DNA from: Caryophanales bacterium UBA1709
Lineage (GTDB): Bacteria; Bacillota_I; Bacilli_A; RFN20; UBA1709
Length of the DNA stretch: 46,850 nt
NCBI GenBank assembly: GCA_002317215.1
Contig: DCJD01000018.1
Coordinates: 1 to 46,850 of the forward strand
Reading direction: 5' to 3'
Part shown: in pieces, positions 8,193-16,617 of the stretch
How positions within the stretch are numbered: the first letter of the stretch is position 1
Layout: every line of letters starts with the position of its first letter
The notes under the pieces: generated by a model
Seen by the model: only the letters and a program-made list of their open reading frames with translations
The model's database searches: none
Told to the model about the DNA's origin: nothing
Program-made: the position numbers and the translations under genes

Positions 8193-9095
8193 TCAATCTA
8201 ATATTCCTTTTAAATATTCATCTAAATCAAATTCCATTAAATCGTTAATTCCTTCACCAACTCCAATATACTTAACTGGTATATTTAATTGATCTTTAAT
8301 ACCAAGTACAATTCCACCCTTACTAGTTCCATCCATCTTAGTTAGAATAATCCCAGTAATATTACAGTTATCCAAGAAAGCTTTAGCTTGATATATCCCA
8401 TTTTGACCAATAGTTGAATCAAGCACTAATAAAGATTCAACATATTGCTCTGGTAATATCTTAGATATAACTCGATACATCTTATTTGCTTCATTCATCA
8501 AATTATCTTTTGTTTGAAGTCTTCCAGCCGTATCAACAATAACTAAATCATATCCTTCTTTTACGCCTTTACTTACTCCATCATAAATAACACTACTAGG
8601 ATCACTATTATCATGCCCACTTACTATATCCACATTAACTCTTTTTGCCCATACATCTAATTGTTCGATAGCTCCCATTCTAAATGTATCTGCACCAACT
8701 AATAAAACTTTTAATCCCTTATTCTTATAAATATTAGCAAGTTTAGCAATACTTGTTGTCTTTCCAACACCATTTACCCCAAAAACTAATATTATATTAG
8801 TTTTATTTGATAAATTAATCTGACTATCATATTCTTGTTTAGAATATAAAGTTTTTAATTTATCAAATAATAAATCAGTGATTTGATTTGGGAAAGTGAT
8901 TTTATTTATCTTGCAATCATCTTTTAATTCATCAATTATCTTTAAAGATAATTTTGCTCCAACATCATTACTAATTAATAAATCTTCTAAGGATTCAAAA
9001 TAAGATTCATCTACTTTACTAAACTTATTTAAAAGTAGTGCAACCTTTTCTTTAAATGATCTTTTAGTTTTATCTAATTTATCACTAATAGCCAT
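8193..9095 (-). CDS. ftsY: Signal recognition particle receptor FtsY
   Basis: SRP receptor GTPase. The 300-residue protein is essentially the NG domain: N domain 1-90, Walker A FGVNGVGKTTSIAKLA (about 105-120), DTAGRLQTK near 190, TKMDGTSKGG near 253. The acidic A domain of many homologues is absent, as in other compact Firmicutes, so membrane binding would rely on the N-terminal helix. It follows rnc by two bases. The smc gene usually found between rnc and ftsY in Bacilli is missing here. Confidence 0.98.
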   Translation of the reverse strand: MAISDKLDKTKRSFKEKVALLLNKFSKVDESYFESLEDLLISNDVGAKLSLKIIDELKDDCKINKITFPNQITDLLFDKLKTLYSKQEYDSQINLSNKTNIILVFGVNGVGKTTSIAKLANIYKNKGLKVLLVGADTFRMGAIEQLDVWAKRVNVDIVSGHDNSDPSSVIYDGVSKGVKEGYDLVIVDTAGRLQTKDNLMNEANKMYRVISKILPEQYVESLLVLDSTIGQNGIYQAKAFLDNCNITGIILTKMDGTSKGGIVLGIKDQLNIPVKYIGVGEGINDLMEFDLDEYLKGILD

Positions 9096-9097
9096 TT

Positions 9098-9796
9098 CTA
9101 TTTCACCATTTTATTTAATGCATCTTTAGCGGCAGCTTGTTCAGCGGCTTGTTTATTAGATCCTTTTCCTCTGCCAAGTAAAACTTCTTCATTATAAACT
9201 TCAACTATAAATTCAGGATTATTTGAAGGTCCTGATTGACTAACTTGCTTATAAGTAACTGTTCTTTTAGATTCACTAGCAACATATTCTTGCAAAGTAG
9301 TTTTTGGGTCTTTTAATTCTAATAAAAGATTTTTAATTCCTTTTTTAGATACATAAATATTATATAAACCCATAACAAAATCTTTGGCTTTATTAAATCC
9401 ATGATCTAAATAAATAGCGGCAATAAAAGCTTCAAATACATCGCTAACTAAAGATGGTTTAGATCTTCCATTTGCCTTATCTTCACCATTGCCAAGTAAG
9501 ATATAATCTTCTAAATCAATCATCTTAGATAACTCATATAAAGTTTCCATTCTTACTAGATTGCTTCTAAGTAAAGACATATCTCCTTCTTGCATATTAT
9601 TGTATGTGGTATAGATATAATCAGTAATTATATGTTCTAGTATAGCATCACCAACAAATTCTAATCTTTGGTAATTACCGTTTTTATTTTTGGTTTCATT
9701 TTCATATGAAGGGTGAGTAAAAGCTCTTAGATATAAATCTAAAGATTTATATGGAATATTTAGTTTATTTAAAAACTCTTTAATATCCTTATTCAC
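9098..9796 (-). CDS. rnc: Ribonuclease III
   Basis: Double-strand-specific endoribonuclease for rRNA and mRNA processing. The 232-residue protein has the catalytic signature LEFVGDAILEHI (about 45-56), the second metal-binding block DVFEAFIAAIYLD (about 118-130), and a C-terminal double-stranded RNA-binding domain (about 160-230, GRGKGSNKQAAEQAAAKDAL). Its start overlaps the plsX 3' end by 8 nt. In B. subtilis fabD, fabG and acpA separate plsX from rnc. They are absent here. Confidence 0.98.
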   Translation of the reverse strand: MNKDIKEFLNKLNIPYKSLDLYLRAFTHPSYENETKNKNGNYQRLEFVGDAILEHIITDYIYTTYNNMQEGDMSLLRSNLVRMETLYELSKMIDLEDYILLGNGEDKANGRSKPSLVSDVFEAFIAAIYLDHGFNKAKDFVMGLYNIYVSKKGIKNLLLELKDPKTTLQEYVASESKRTVTYKQVSQSGPSNNPEFIVEVYNEEVLLGRGKGSNKQAAEQAAAKDALNKMVK

Positions 9797-10766
9797 TTAC
9801 AAACGCCTCTTTTATCTTATTTACCATATCGTTTTTAATCATGTTATAACAAACTCTAATAGCATGATAAAAACTATAACTATTGGAATTACCATGAGCT
9901 TTAACGGCAATACCATTTATTCCAGCAAGCATTGCTCCACCATATTTTTTATAATCTAAATCCTTCTTGAAATCATCAAAACCAGGTTTTGCAAATAAAT
10001 AGCCAATCTTAGTAAAGAAATTCTTTTTAAATGCTCCTTTAATTTTAGCATTAAATAAATTTGCTGTTCCTTCAATTGTCTTTAACATTACATTGCCAGG
10101 ATATCCCTCACATACAACAACATCAGCTTGTCCAGTTAAAACATATCTTGCTTCAATATTTCCTTCAAAACAGATATCTTTTTCTTCTCTTAGCAAATGA
10201 TTTGCTTCTTTTCCAACAGGACTTCCTTTTTTATCCTCGGCCCCATTACTTAATAAATAAACTTTAGGATCCTTAACTCCCATAGCACATTTACTATAAA
10301 TTGCTCCCATATGAGCAAATTGAACTAAATGTTCGGGTTTATTTTCGTTATTTGCTCCAATATCAAGCATAGTAACTCCTTTACCATCTAATGTTGGGAA
10401 TGGAGAAACCAAAGCTGCTCTTAATACCCCAGGAATTAGTTTTAGTTTAATAGTTGCACCAGTTAAAAAAGCTCCAGTACCTCCACAACTAACAACACCA
10501 TCACAAGTATTATTGCTAACTAAATCAATAGCCTTAATCATACTAGATTCTTTCTTTCTTAAAACATCCAGTGCTCCTTCTTCCATGCCCATAACATCTT
10601 TAGCATCGATTATGGTTGCGGCACTACCTAAGTCACTTAATTCCTCTTTTTTTCCAACGACGTAAAATTCTACATCGTCATGATCTTTTAGAAACTTTTT
10701 TACTGCCTCAACTACAATACTAGCGCCATTATCGCCACCCATTGCATCAATTGCGATTTTAATCAT
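9789..10766 (-). CDS. plsX: Phosphate acyltransferase PlsX
   Basis: Makes acyl-phosphate from acyl-ACP (reversible) for glycerol-3-phosphate acylation by PlsY. The N-terminus MIKIAIDAMGGDNG is the family hallmark, followed by CDGVVSCGGTGAFL, DIGANNENKPEHL and CEGYPGNVMLKTIEG. Start set at ATG 10764-10766. A GTG nine bases upstream belongs to the SD GAGGTG. About 325 residues. It follows fakA after a terminator. The pairing of FakA and PlsX without fab genes nearby fits use of exogenous fatty acids, which is inference. Confidence 0.96.
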   Translation of the reverse strand: MIKIAIDAMGGDNGASIVVEAVKKFLKDHDDVEFYVVGKKEELSDLGSAATIIDAKDVMGMEEGALDVLRKKESSMIKAIDLVSNNTCDGVVSCGGTGAFLTGATIKLKLIPGVLRAALVSPFPTLDGKGVTMLDIGANNENKPEHLVQFAHMGAIYSKCAMGVKDPKVYLLSNGAEDKKGSPVGKEANHLLREEKDICFEGNIEARYVLTGQADVVVCEGYPGNVMLKTIEGTANLFNAKIKGAFKKNFFTKIGYLFAKPGFDDFKKDLDYKKYGGAMLAGINGIAVKAHGNSNSYSFYHAIRVCYNMIKNDMVNKIKEAFVSE

Positions 10767-10819
10767 ATTAATCACCTCTTTATATATTTTATATAATTTA
10801 TTTAATTAAATAAATAATT

Positions 10820-10845
10820 AAATAAAAAGCCATCATTTGATGGCT
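10820..10845 (-). terminator. Terminator downstream of fakA
   Basis: Stem AGCCATC/GATGGCT (10828-10834 with 10839-10845, loop of 4) followed on the minus strand by TTTTTATTTAATT. The remaining gap to plsX (10767-10819) is almost pure A/T with -10-like sequences but no convincing -35. Confidence 0.85.
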
Positions 10846-10856
10846 ATATTATATAA

Positions 10857-12482
10857 TTATTCTACTCCGAATAAGTAAGAGTATACTGGTTGATCTCCTT
10901 TATGAACTTCAACATCACATCTATATGTATCTGTGACAAATTTTGCGATATCATTAGCACTATTTTCATCAATATCTTCACCATAGATAATAGTGACAAT
11001 TGAAGTGTTCTTATCACATAATTTTCTTAATAATTCTTTTGCAGCATCTTGTTTAGACTCTTTGCAGCATAAGATTTTTCCTTCTCCAATACCCATGAAA
11101 TGATCCTTTTTAATATCTATTCCATCAATCTTGGTATCTTTAATTGAGAATGTTACAGATCCACTTTTTACATTTTTAATTGCGCTATTCATTTCTTTAA
11201 CGCTATCTTTAATATTTCCATTAAAACTTGCGAACATACAAGCTTCTAAACCTTGTGGAAGAGTTTTAGTTGGAACAACTTCAACGTTGCACTCATTAGC
11301 AAGTTCAGCAGCTTGTTGAGCGGCCATTATAATATTCTTGTTATTTGGTAATAAGATAACGTTTTTAGCGTGAACTTTTTCAATTGCGATAGCGAAATCT
11401 TCAGTAGAAGGATTCATAGTTTGTCCTCCACTTACTAAATAACTAACGCCAAGGCCTTTAAATAATTCATCTAACCCTTGGCCAAGTGAAGTTGCAATAA
11501 TAGCAAAATCATTCCAAGGTTCTTCTTTCTTAAAGAAATCTTCTTCAAACTTTTCTTCATTAGAACTACTGATATCTAATGCAGCGAATTCTCCAAAGTT
11601 TTGAACGCTGTTTAAGATAGTTCCAGGTCTACTTGTTTTAATAATTACATTAATGTAATTATCTTTATAGTTAATAGTAGGATTTTCTCCTAAACCTTTT
11701 AATATTTCTTCAAACTTTTCTTTATCAAAACGTTTCTTGCCAACAGCACTAACAATCTTTAATACAAAGTTACAAGTATAAATATATTTAGTATCTTTTG
11801 CTTCTTTCTTAGCTTCTTCTTTAGGTAAATCAGTGCTTAAGTTTCCTCTTTTTACAGATTCTCCTAAACAGCATTTATACATTCCTTCAATAATTCTAAC
11901 AAGTCCAGCACCACCACTATCAACTACACCAACTTCTTTTAAAACTGGTAATAATTCCGGGGTATGTTCTAATGAAACTTGTGCTTTTTCTAATAATATT
12001 TCCAAAGCATCAGTTATAGTTAAATTAGTAGATGAAACTTCTTTTAAAGCAGCACTGCTTTCTCTAATTACAGTTAAAATAGTACCTTCTGTTGGTTTCA
12101 TAACGGCTTTATAAGCACCTTCAGCACCTTTTACAAAACCATCAGCGAATTGATCAACACTAACTTCAGTTAAATCAGCTAATCCTTTTGAAAATCCTCT
12201 AAATATTTGAGATAAGATAACACCACTGTTGCCTCTTGCTCCCATAAGTAATCCTCTTGAGAATAACTTAGCTACTTCAGAAATATTATCATTTCTAATA
12301 TTTTCAATTTCCTTACAACCACTAGTCATTGTTAAATTCATGTTGGTACCAGTATCACCATCTGGAACTGGGAAAACATTTAATGCATCAATTTCTGGAT
12401 AATGATTAAATAAGTTGTTTGCTCCAGAGATTATCATCTCTCTTAGCAGGTCGCCATTTACTATTTTATCTACTCTTTTCAT
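10857..12482 (-). CDS. fakA: Fatty acid kinase catalytic subunit FakA (YloV, DAK-domain protein)
   Basis: Phosphorylates fatty acids delivered by a DegV-type FakB, giving acyl-phosphate for PlsX/PlsY. The 541-residue protein has an N-terminal DhaL-like ATP-binding domain with PVPDGDTGTNMNLTM (about 37-51) and MGARGNSGVILSQIFRGF (about 79-96), a GGAGLVRIIEGM segment near 190, and a C-terminal DegV/DAK-associated domain with LVSGGQTMNPSTEDF near 350. No fakB is in the window. It follows yloU by 9 nt as in most Bacilli. SD is AGGGGA. Confidence 0.95.
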   Translation of the reverse strand: MKRVDKIVNGDLLREMIISGANNLFNHYPEIDALNVFPVPDGDTGTNMNLTMTSGCKEIENIRNDNISEVAKLFSRGLLMGARGNSGVILSQIFRGFSKGLADLTEVSVDQFADGFVKGAEGAYKAVMKPTEGTILTVIRESSAALKEVSSTNLTITDALEILLEKAQVSLEHTPELLPVLKEVGVVDSGGAGLVRIIEGMYKCCLGESVKRGNLSTDLPKEEAKKEAKDTKYIYTCNFVLKIVSAVGKKRFDKEKFEEILKGLGENPTINYKDNYINVIIKTSRPGTILNSVQNFGEFAALDISSSNEEKFEEDFFKKEEPWNDFAIIATSLGQGLDELFKGLGVSYLVSGGQTMNPSTEDFAIAIEKVHAKNVILLPNNKNIIMAAQQAAELANECNVEVVPTKTLPQGLEACMFASFNGNIKDSVKEMNSAIKNVKSGSVTFSIKDTKIDGIDIKKDHFMGIGEGKILCCKESKQDAAKELLRKLCDKNTSIVTIIYGEDIDENSANDIAKFVTDTYRCDVEVHKGDQPVYSYLFGVE

Positions 12483-12491
12483 ATAATTCCC

Positions 12492-12848
12492 CTATAAGCT
12501 TCTAATGCCTTGAACATAGATATTAGCTTGTGTGAAGTTAATATCTAAAGCCTTTTTTAATACATATCGTACTTTCTTTTGTACTTCGCTAACAACTTCA
12601 GTAATTTTTACTCCATATGCAACAATAATATACATATTCAATTCAAAACCCTTATTAGTATATTTAACACTAACGCCATTAATAGAATCATTAATACCTA
12701 AAATATCATTAACATGATCTTTTAAAGGATTTTTACTAGCAAGACCTAAAACGCCATAGCACTCACAAGCAGCATTGCCTGCAATTGATGCTATTGCTTT
12801 TAAAGATACACTAATATCGCCATTTGTTTTACTATGAATTGTTAACAT
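12492..12848 (-). CDS. yloU: Asp23/Gls24-family protein YloU
   Basis: Member of the Asp23 (DUF322) alkaline-shock family, of poorly defined envelope-related function and very often paired with fakA. Start set at ATG 12846-12848 (MLTIHSKTNGDISVS), which has a GAGG site. A longer frame would add 14 hydrophobic residues lying over the promoter. About 118 residues with IASIAGNAACECYGVLGLAS and the C-terminal NIYVQGIR. Transcribed divergently from rpmB, the conserved arrangement in Bacilli. Confidence 0.93.
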   Translation of the reverse strand: MLTIHSKTNGDISVSLKAIASIAGNAACECYGVLGLASKNPLKDHVNDILGINDSINGVSVKYTNKGFELNMYIIVAYGVKITEVVSEVQKKVRYVLKKALDINFTQANIYVQGIRSL

Positions 12849-12867
12849 TATAAAAACCTCGCATTTA

Positions 12868-12897
12868 ATTATAATAATTAAATGGTCCACTTGTCAA
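12868..12897 (-). promoter_or_regulatory. yloU-fakA promoter
   Basis: Minus strand TTGACA (12892-12897), 18-nt spacer, TATAAT (12868-12873). Both hexamers are consensus. Confidence 0.85.
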
Positions 12898-12913
12898 TTT
12901 TTTTAAGTTTCTA

Positions 12914-12942
12914 TTGAATAAAAACATATAAAATGCTAATAT
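12914..12942 (+). promoter_or_regulatory. rpmB promoter, extended -10
   Basis: TTGAAT (12914-12919), 17-nt spacer ending TGC, TAATAT (12937-12942). Same TGnTAATAT form as the rplS and rpmG promoters. Diverges from the yloU promoter with no overlap. Confidence 0.8.
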
Positions 12943-12976
12943 AATTAAGCATAAAAACTAAAGGAGGATTATCTCT

Positions 12977-13168
12977 ATGGCAAGAAAATGTGAATTATCT
13001 GGAAAAGGTCCATTAAGTGGTAACAATAGATCTCACTCTCTAGTAGCAACTAAAAGAAAATGGAATGTTAACTTACACAAGGTTAAAATGACTATTGATG
13101 GTAAGGAACAAGTAGTTAAAGTAAGTGCTAGAGAATTAAGAACTCTAAAGAAGGCCGAAAATCAATAA
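12977..13168 (+). CDS. rpmB: 50S ribosomal protein L28
   Basis: Small 63-residue basic ribosomal protein. N-terminal [21 protein letters not shown] and the C-terminal [13 protein letters not shown] are typical of bacterial L28. Only one Cys remains near the N-terminus, so it is not the four-cysteine zinc type. Strong SD AAGGAGG, own extended -10 promoter, own terminator, and divergent from yloU as in B. subtilis. Confidence 0.98.
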   Translation: MARKCELSGKGPLSGNNRSHSLVATKRKWNVNLHKVKMTIDGKEQVVKVSARELRTLKKAENQ

Positions 13169-13175
13169 TAAAAAG

Positions 13176-13199
13176 TAGAGAAATTATCTCTATTTTTTT
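13176..13199 (+). terminator. rpmB terminator
   Basis: Stem TAGAGA/TCTCTA (13176-13181 with 13187-13192, 5-nt loop) followed by seven T. Confidence 0.9.
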
Positions 13200-13223
13200 A
13201 TAAAATATAAGTGGGTGATTAAT

Positions 13224-14252
13224 ATGAGATATGGAAAGTATATTAAGAAAGGCGATACCATTGGAATTGTTGCTCCTTCTTTTGGGTGTAGTGGATATCC
13301 ATATGAAGAAAAAGCTAAATATGCTGAATTTAAGTTTTTTAATGAAGGATATAATATTCAATATGTTCCAAATGCTTTTAAGTTAAATATTGAAGATATA
13401 TTAAGTGATGATTATAAATTAAAAGCTAAAGAATTTATGGATATGTATCTTGATGATAATATTTCAGCATTAATCTCAATAGCTGGTGGAGAAATAATGT
13501 GTAATACCATTGATCATATAGATTTTATTAAAATAAAGAAAGCAAAACCTAAATTATTCGTTGGCTTTAGTGATAATACATGGATGAATTTTTTATTACC
13601 AACTTTATGCGATATTGGTAGTGTTTATGCTAATAATTTTACTAGTTATGGTCAAAAGAAATGGCATGAATCATTATATAATACAATAGATATATTAAGT
13701 GGGAAAAAGATTATTCAAAAGAGCTTTGATAAATGTCAATTAATTGATATTTCCAAAACTCCAAATCACGCTACTGATGGATTTAATTTAGATACACCAT
13801 CGCACTGGAAAACCCTTGATAAATCAAAAGAAATTGAGATTAAAGGAAGAATAATTGGTGGCTGTGTTGAAGTCTTAAATTCTATTGTTGGAAGTAAATA
13901 TGATAATGTTTATAACTTCACTAAAAAATATAAAAAAGATGGCATAATATTCTTCTTTGAAGCGTGTGAAATTAATGTGATTGATCAGTTAAGAAGTTAT
14001 AAACATTTTATCGATTCTTCTTGGCTAAATAATTGCAAAGGAATATTAATTGGAAGAACAAAAAATAAAGATGAAGTATTTGGAATTACTTATGAGAAAA
14101 TGCTCCATGAGTGTTTTGATTCATTAAATATACCAGTTATATATGATGTTGATATCGGTCATATCGATCCAGTATTAACAATAGTTCAAGGCAGTTATGC
14201 TAAAGTAACTTATAAAAATAAAAAAGGAACTATTGAACAAACTCTAATCTAG
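13224..14252 (+). CDS. S66-family peptidase (LD-carboxypeptidase/MccF-like)
   Basis: Serine peptidase of family S66: members trim muropeptides (LD-carboxypeptidase) or inactivate microcin C-type peptide-nucleotides (MccF). About 342 residues. N-terminal KKGDTIGIVAPS is typical. The probable nucleophile Ser is in FVGFSDNTW (about 116), the Glu in FFEACEINVIDQLRS (about 248) and the His in DIGHIDPVLTIVQG (about 317). No signal peptide, so cytoplasmic. Start is ATG 13224-13226 behind GGGTGATT. It ends convergently, overlapping the HAD gene by 9 nt. Peptidoglycan recycling versus detoxification cannot be told apart. Confidence 0.85.
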   Translation: MRYGKYIKKGDTIGIVAPSFGCSGYPYEEKAKYAEFKFFNEGYNIQYVPNAFKLNIEDILSDDYKLKAKEFMDMYLDDNISALISIAGGEIMCNTIDHIDFIKIKKAKPKLFVGFSDNTWMNFLLPTLCDIGSVYANNFTSYGQKKWHESLYNTIDILSGKKIIQKSFDKCQLIDISKTPNHATDGFNLDTPSHWKTLDKSKEIEIKGRIIGGCVEVLNSIVGSKYDNVYNFTKKYKKDGIIFFFEACEINVIDQLRSYKHFIDSSWLNNCKGILIGRTKNKDEVFGITYEKMLHECFDSLNIPVIYDVDIGHIDPVLTIVQGSYAKVTYKNKKGTIEQTLI

Positions 14253-14259
14253 TTCCTTT
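14215..14259 (-). terminator. Terminator of the HAD gene inside the S66 peptidase 3' end
   Basis: AAAGGAACT (14223-14231) pairs with AGTTCCTTT (14251-14259) around a 19-nt loop. Read on the minus strand it is followed by TTTATTTTTAT. The whole stem lies across the convergent gene ends, so the codons for the last peptidase residues also encode the terminator. Confidence 0.7.
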
Positions 14260-14882
14260 AGTATTTGACTCGCATAATCGACTACTTGATGTTTAGATTC
14301 AAGTAGTCTTTTTTTAGATTGATGGCCTTGGCAAACTAAAATACAATCAGCATTAATAGCATCAGCTACCTCCGCATCATGAGTTGAATCACCAATAAAT
14401 AATATTTTCTTATCTTTTCCAACTCTTTCTCTAAATCTTTCAGCAATATGAACTTTTGATTCAGCATATATATTGCTAATACCGTATACATGATCAAATA
14501 AATCTTTAATACCAAGTACATTTAATTGCTCATCTAAATTCTCTTTTTTAGAAGCTGACAAAACAATTTGTGAAATATTATAAGTATTCTTTATAGTGTG
14601 AATAGTATCGATTACCGTTTCACAAAATCCACAATTAAAACTGGCCGTTTGATAATATTTCACAAATTCTTTTGATAATACTTCAAATGATTCTTTTTTA
14701 AAATCAAAACCAACATCTTTATAATAATCTATTACTGGGAATCTAAAGACATCACGATATTGTTCTATGGTAACAGTTTTTAGATTTCTTTTTTCTAGCA
14801 TGGTATTCAAAATATCTAGACATAAGTCTAGATCATCTAAGATAGTTCCATTAAAATCCCAAACTATATAATCGTATTTCAT
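14244..14882 (-). CDS. HAD-superfamily hydrolase (phosphatase-like)
   Basis: 212-residue haloacid-dehalogenase-fold protein resembling phosphoglycolate phosphatases. Motif I is VWDFNGTILDD (about 7-17), motif II SASKK near 110, the Lys of motif III near 132 (AESKVHIA), and motif IV FIGDSTHDAEVA near 155. The second Asp of motif I, normally the general acid/base, is Asn. This DFNGT/DWNGT variant occurs in a known subgroup, but substrate and activity are uncertain. The ATG has no SD. TATAAT ends 9 nt upstream, predicting a leaderless mRNA. Confidence 0.85.
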   Translation of the reverse strand: MKYDYIVWDFNGTILDDLDLCLDILNTMLEKRNLKTVTIEQYRDVFRFPVIDYYKDVGFDFKKESFEVLSKEFVKYYQTASFNCGFCETVIDTIHTIKNTYNISQIVLSASKKENLDEQLNVLGIKDLFDHVYGISNIYAESKVHIAERFRERVGKDKKILFIGDSTHDAEVADAINADCILVCQGHQSKKRLLESKHQVVDYASQILKELD

Positions 14883-14891
14883 ATCTTATAA

Positions 14892-14897
14892 ATTATA
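14892..14897 (-). promoter_or_regulatory. -10 box of a probable leaderless HAD-gene transcript
   Basis: Perfect TATAAT, 9 nt before the ATG. No recognisable -35. The divergent promoter of the nucleoside kinase starts 11 bp away, so the two may be coupled. Confidence 0.55.
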
Positions 14898-14907
14898 CAA
14901 AAAATAT

Positions 14908-14936
14908 TTGATAATAAGTATATTTTTTTCTATAAT
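14908..14936 (+). promoter_or_regulatory. Promoter of the nucleoside kinase gene
   Basis: TTGATA (14908-14913), 17-nt spacer, TATAAT (14931-14936), ending 32 nt before the ATG at 14969. Confidence 0.85.
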
Positions 14937-14968
14937 ATTCTTACCTTTTAGAAGAAGAGTGATAATCC

Positions 14969-16615
14969 ATGATTAAGGTTAATTTCGAAGGAAAGGACGT
15001 TTTTTTGTCCCGTCCAACTAGAGTTATAGATCTAATTGAAGATAAAGATGATTTATCTATTATTTGTTGTCTTGTTAATAATGTTACTCAACGTTTAGAT
15101 TTTGAGTTAAGACATAATTCAAAGGTAGAATTATTAAGATTAGATAATCATTATGCCTGCAATACATATTACAATTCTTTAAGATATTTATTTGCTATGG
15201 CAACACATAATTTATATCCTCATTTATCAGTTAAATTTTCATATTCAATCTCACAAGGATCTTTGATTAGAACTATAAATAGTGATATTAAATTCAATGA
15301 GAAAATGCGCAAAGAGATTGATAATGAGATGCATCGTTTAGTTGAATCTAAGCTTGATATTAATGTAAGTAAGATGGCTAATAATGATGCAGTTAGTATT
15401 TTTGAAAAACTAGAATATAAAGATAAAATTGATATCTTAAAATATCGTCCAGAAAAAACAGTTTATATGTATACATGCAATGAATATATGAACTATGTTT
15501 ATGGCAAGATTGTAACCAATACTAAATACTTAGATAAGTTTGAGCTAACAATGTATGAAAAAGGCATATTATTAAGATATCCAAGAGCCGAAGAAAAAGG
15601 AAATATACCAAATCTAATCATAGAAAATACTTATCAAAATACTTTAAATAAAGCTTATAAATGGGCTAGAATGATTAGCGCTGAAACCATTGCTGATATT
15701 AACTCTCATGTAACTAATTATTATGATAAAGTAAACTTCGTTCATGTCTGTGAGGCAAGACATAATCAAGATCTTGTTGATATTGCTGAACAAATTAGCG
15801 ATAAAATTGATGATATTAAATTAATCGCTATTGCTGGACCTAGTAGTAGTGGTAAAACAACATTTTCCAATAGACTTAGAATTCAACTTATGACTCTTGG
15901 AATTAATCCGGTTAAATTAAGTATTGATGATTATTATTTACCTCGTGATAAAGTAAAACCTGGAAAAGATGGGAAAGTTGATTTAGAAGATATTAATATT
16001 ATTGATATTGAATTATTTAATAAAGACTTAAATGATTTATTAAACGGAAAGAAAGTAACATTACCAGTCTTTGATTTTAAAACAGGGACTAGGAAAGTTG
16101 GCCAATCATTCCAAATAAAACCAAATCAACCAATCATTATTGAAGGAATACATGCCTTAAATGATTTATTAACCGTTTCTATTCCTCGTGCTAATAAATA
16201 TAAAATTTATATTGGTCCTCATGTTCAAGTTAATATTGATAACTTATCTCCTATCCAATCTACTGACTTAAGAATGCTTAGAAGAATTGTAAGAGATAAT
16301 AAATATAGAGGATATAGTGCTGAAACCACCATCTCACTATGGGACAATGTAAGAAGAGGAGAATTCAAATGGATTTATCCAAATGAAGAAGGTGCTGATT
16401 ATGTTTATAATAGTGACTTAATTTATGAAGTTAATGTTCTAAAGAAACATGCCTTACCACTATTAAAGAAAATAGAAGAAGATTCACCACAATATAATAA
16501 AGCTCTCCATTTAATTAAATTCTTAAAATATTATGAAGATATTGAAGACGATCTAGTTCCTTGTAATTCGTTATTAAGAGAATTTATTGGTGGAAGTTGT
16601 TTTAAAGATTGTTAA
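14969..16615 (+). CDS. Uridine kinase-family nucleoside kinase with N-terminal TGS/ThrRS-like domains
   Basis: 548-residue fusion. Residues 1-65 form a ubiquitin-like TGS domain and 70-250 resemble the second editing-like domain of threonyl-tRNA synthetase (the AMATHNLYPHLSV segment resembles the HxxxH zinc-site region but retains only part of it). The C-terminal P-loop kinase begins near 285 with IAGPSSSGKTTFSNRLR, followed by LSIDDYYLPRD, LPVFDFKTG and IIEGIHALND, all uridine-kinase motifs. Such fusions occur in Firmicutes and Thermotogae, and the substrate is not firmly known. SD is a modest AGAAGAAGAG. A bidirectional terminator follows. Confidence 0.85.
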   Translation: MIKVNFEGKDVFLSRPTRVIDLIEDKDDLSIICCLVNNVTQRLDFELRHNSKVELLRLDNHYACNTYYNSLRYLFAMATHNLYPHLSVKFSYSISQGSLIRTINSDIKFNEKMRKEIDNEMHRLVESKLDINVSKMANNDAVSIFEKLEYKDKIDILKYRPEKTVYMYTCNEYMNYVYGKIVTNTKYLDKFELTMYEKGILLRYPRAEEKGNIPNLIIENTYQNTLNKAYKWARMISAETIADINSHVTNYYDKVNFVHVCEARHNQDLVDIAEQISDKIDDIKLIAIAGPSSSGKTTFSNRLRIQLMTLGINPVKLSIDDYYLPRDKVKPGKDGKVDLEDINIIDIELFNKDLNDLLNGKKVTLPVFDFKTGTRKVGQSFQIKPNQPIIIEGIHALNDLLTVSIPRANKYKIYIGPHVQVNIDNLSPIQSTDLRMLRRIVRDNKYRGYSAETTISLWDNVRRGEFKWIYPNEEGADYVYNSDLIYEVNVLKKHALPLLKKIEEDSPQYNKALHLIKFLKYYEDIEDDLVPCNSLLREFIGGSCFKDC

Positions 16616-16617
16616 TT

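Noticed and set aside
12849..12890. N-terminal extension of YloU
   Set aside because: The extra residues run over the -10 box region, and the downstream ATG has the SD.
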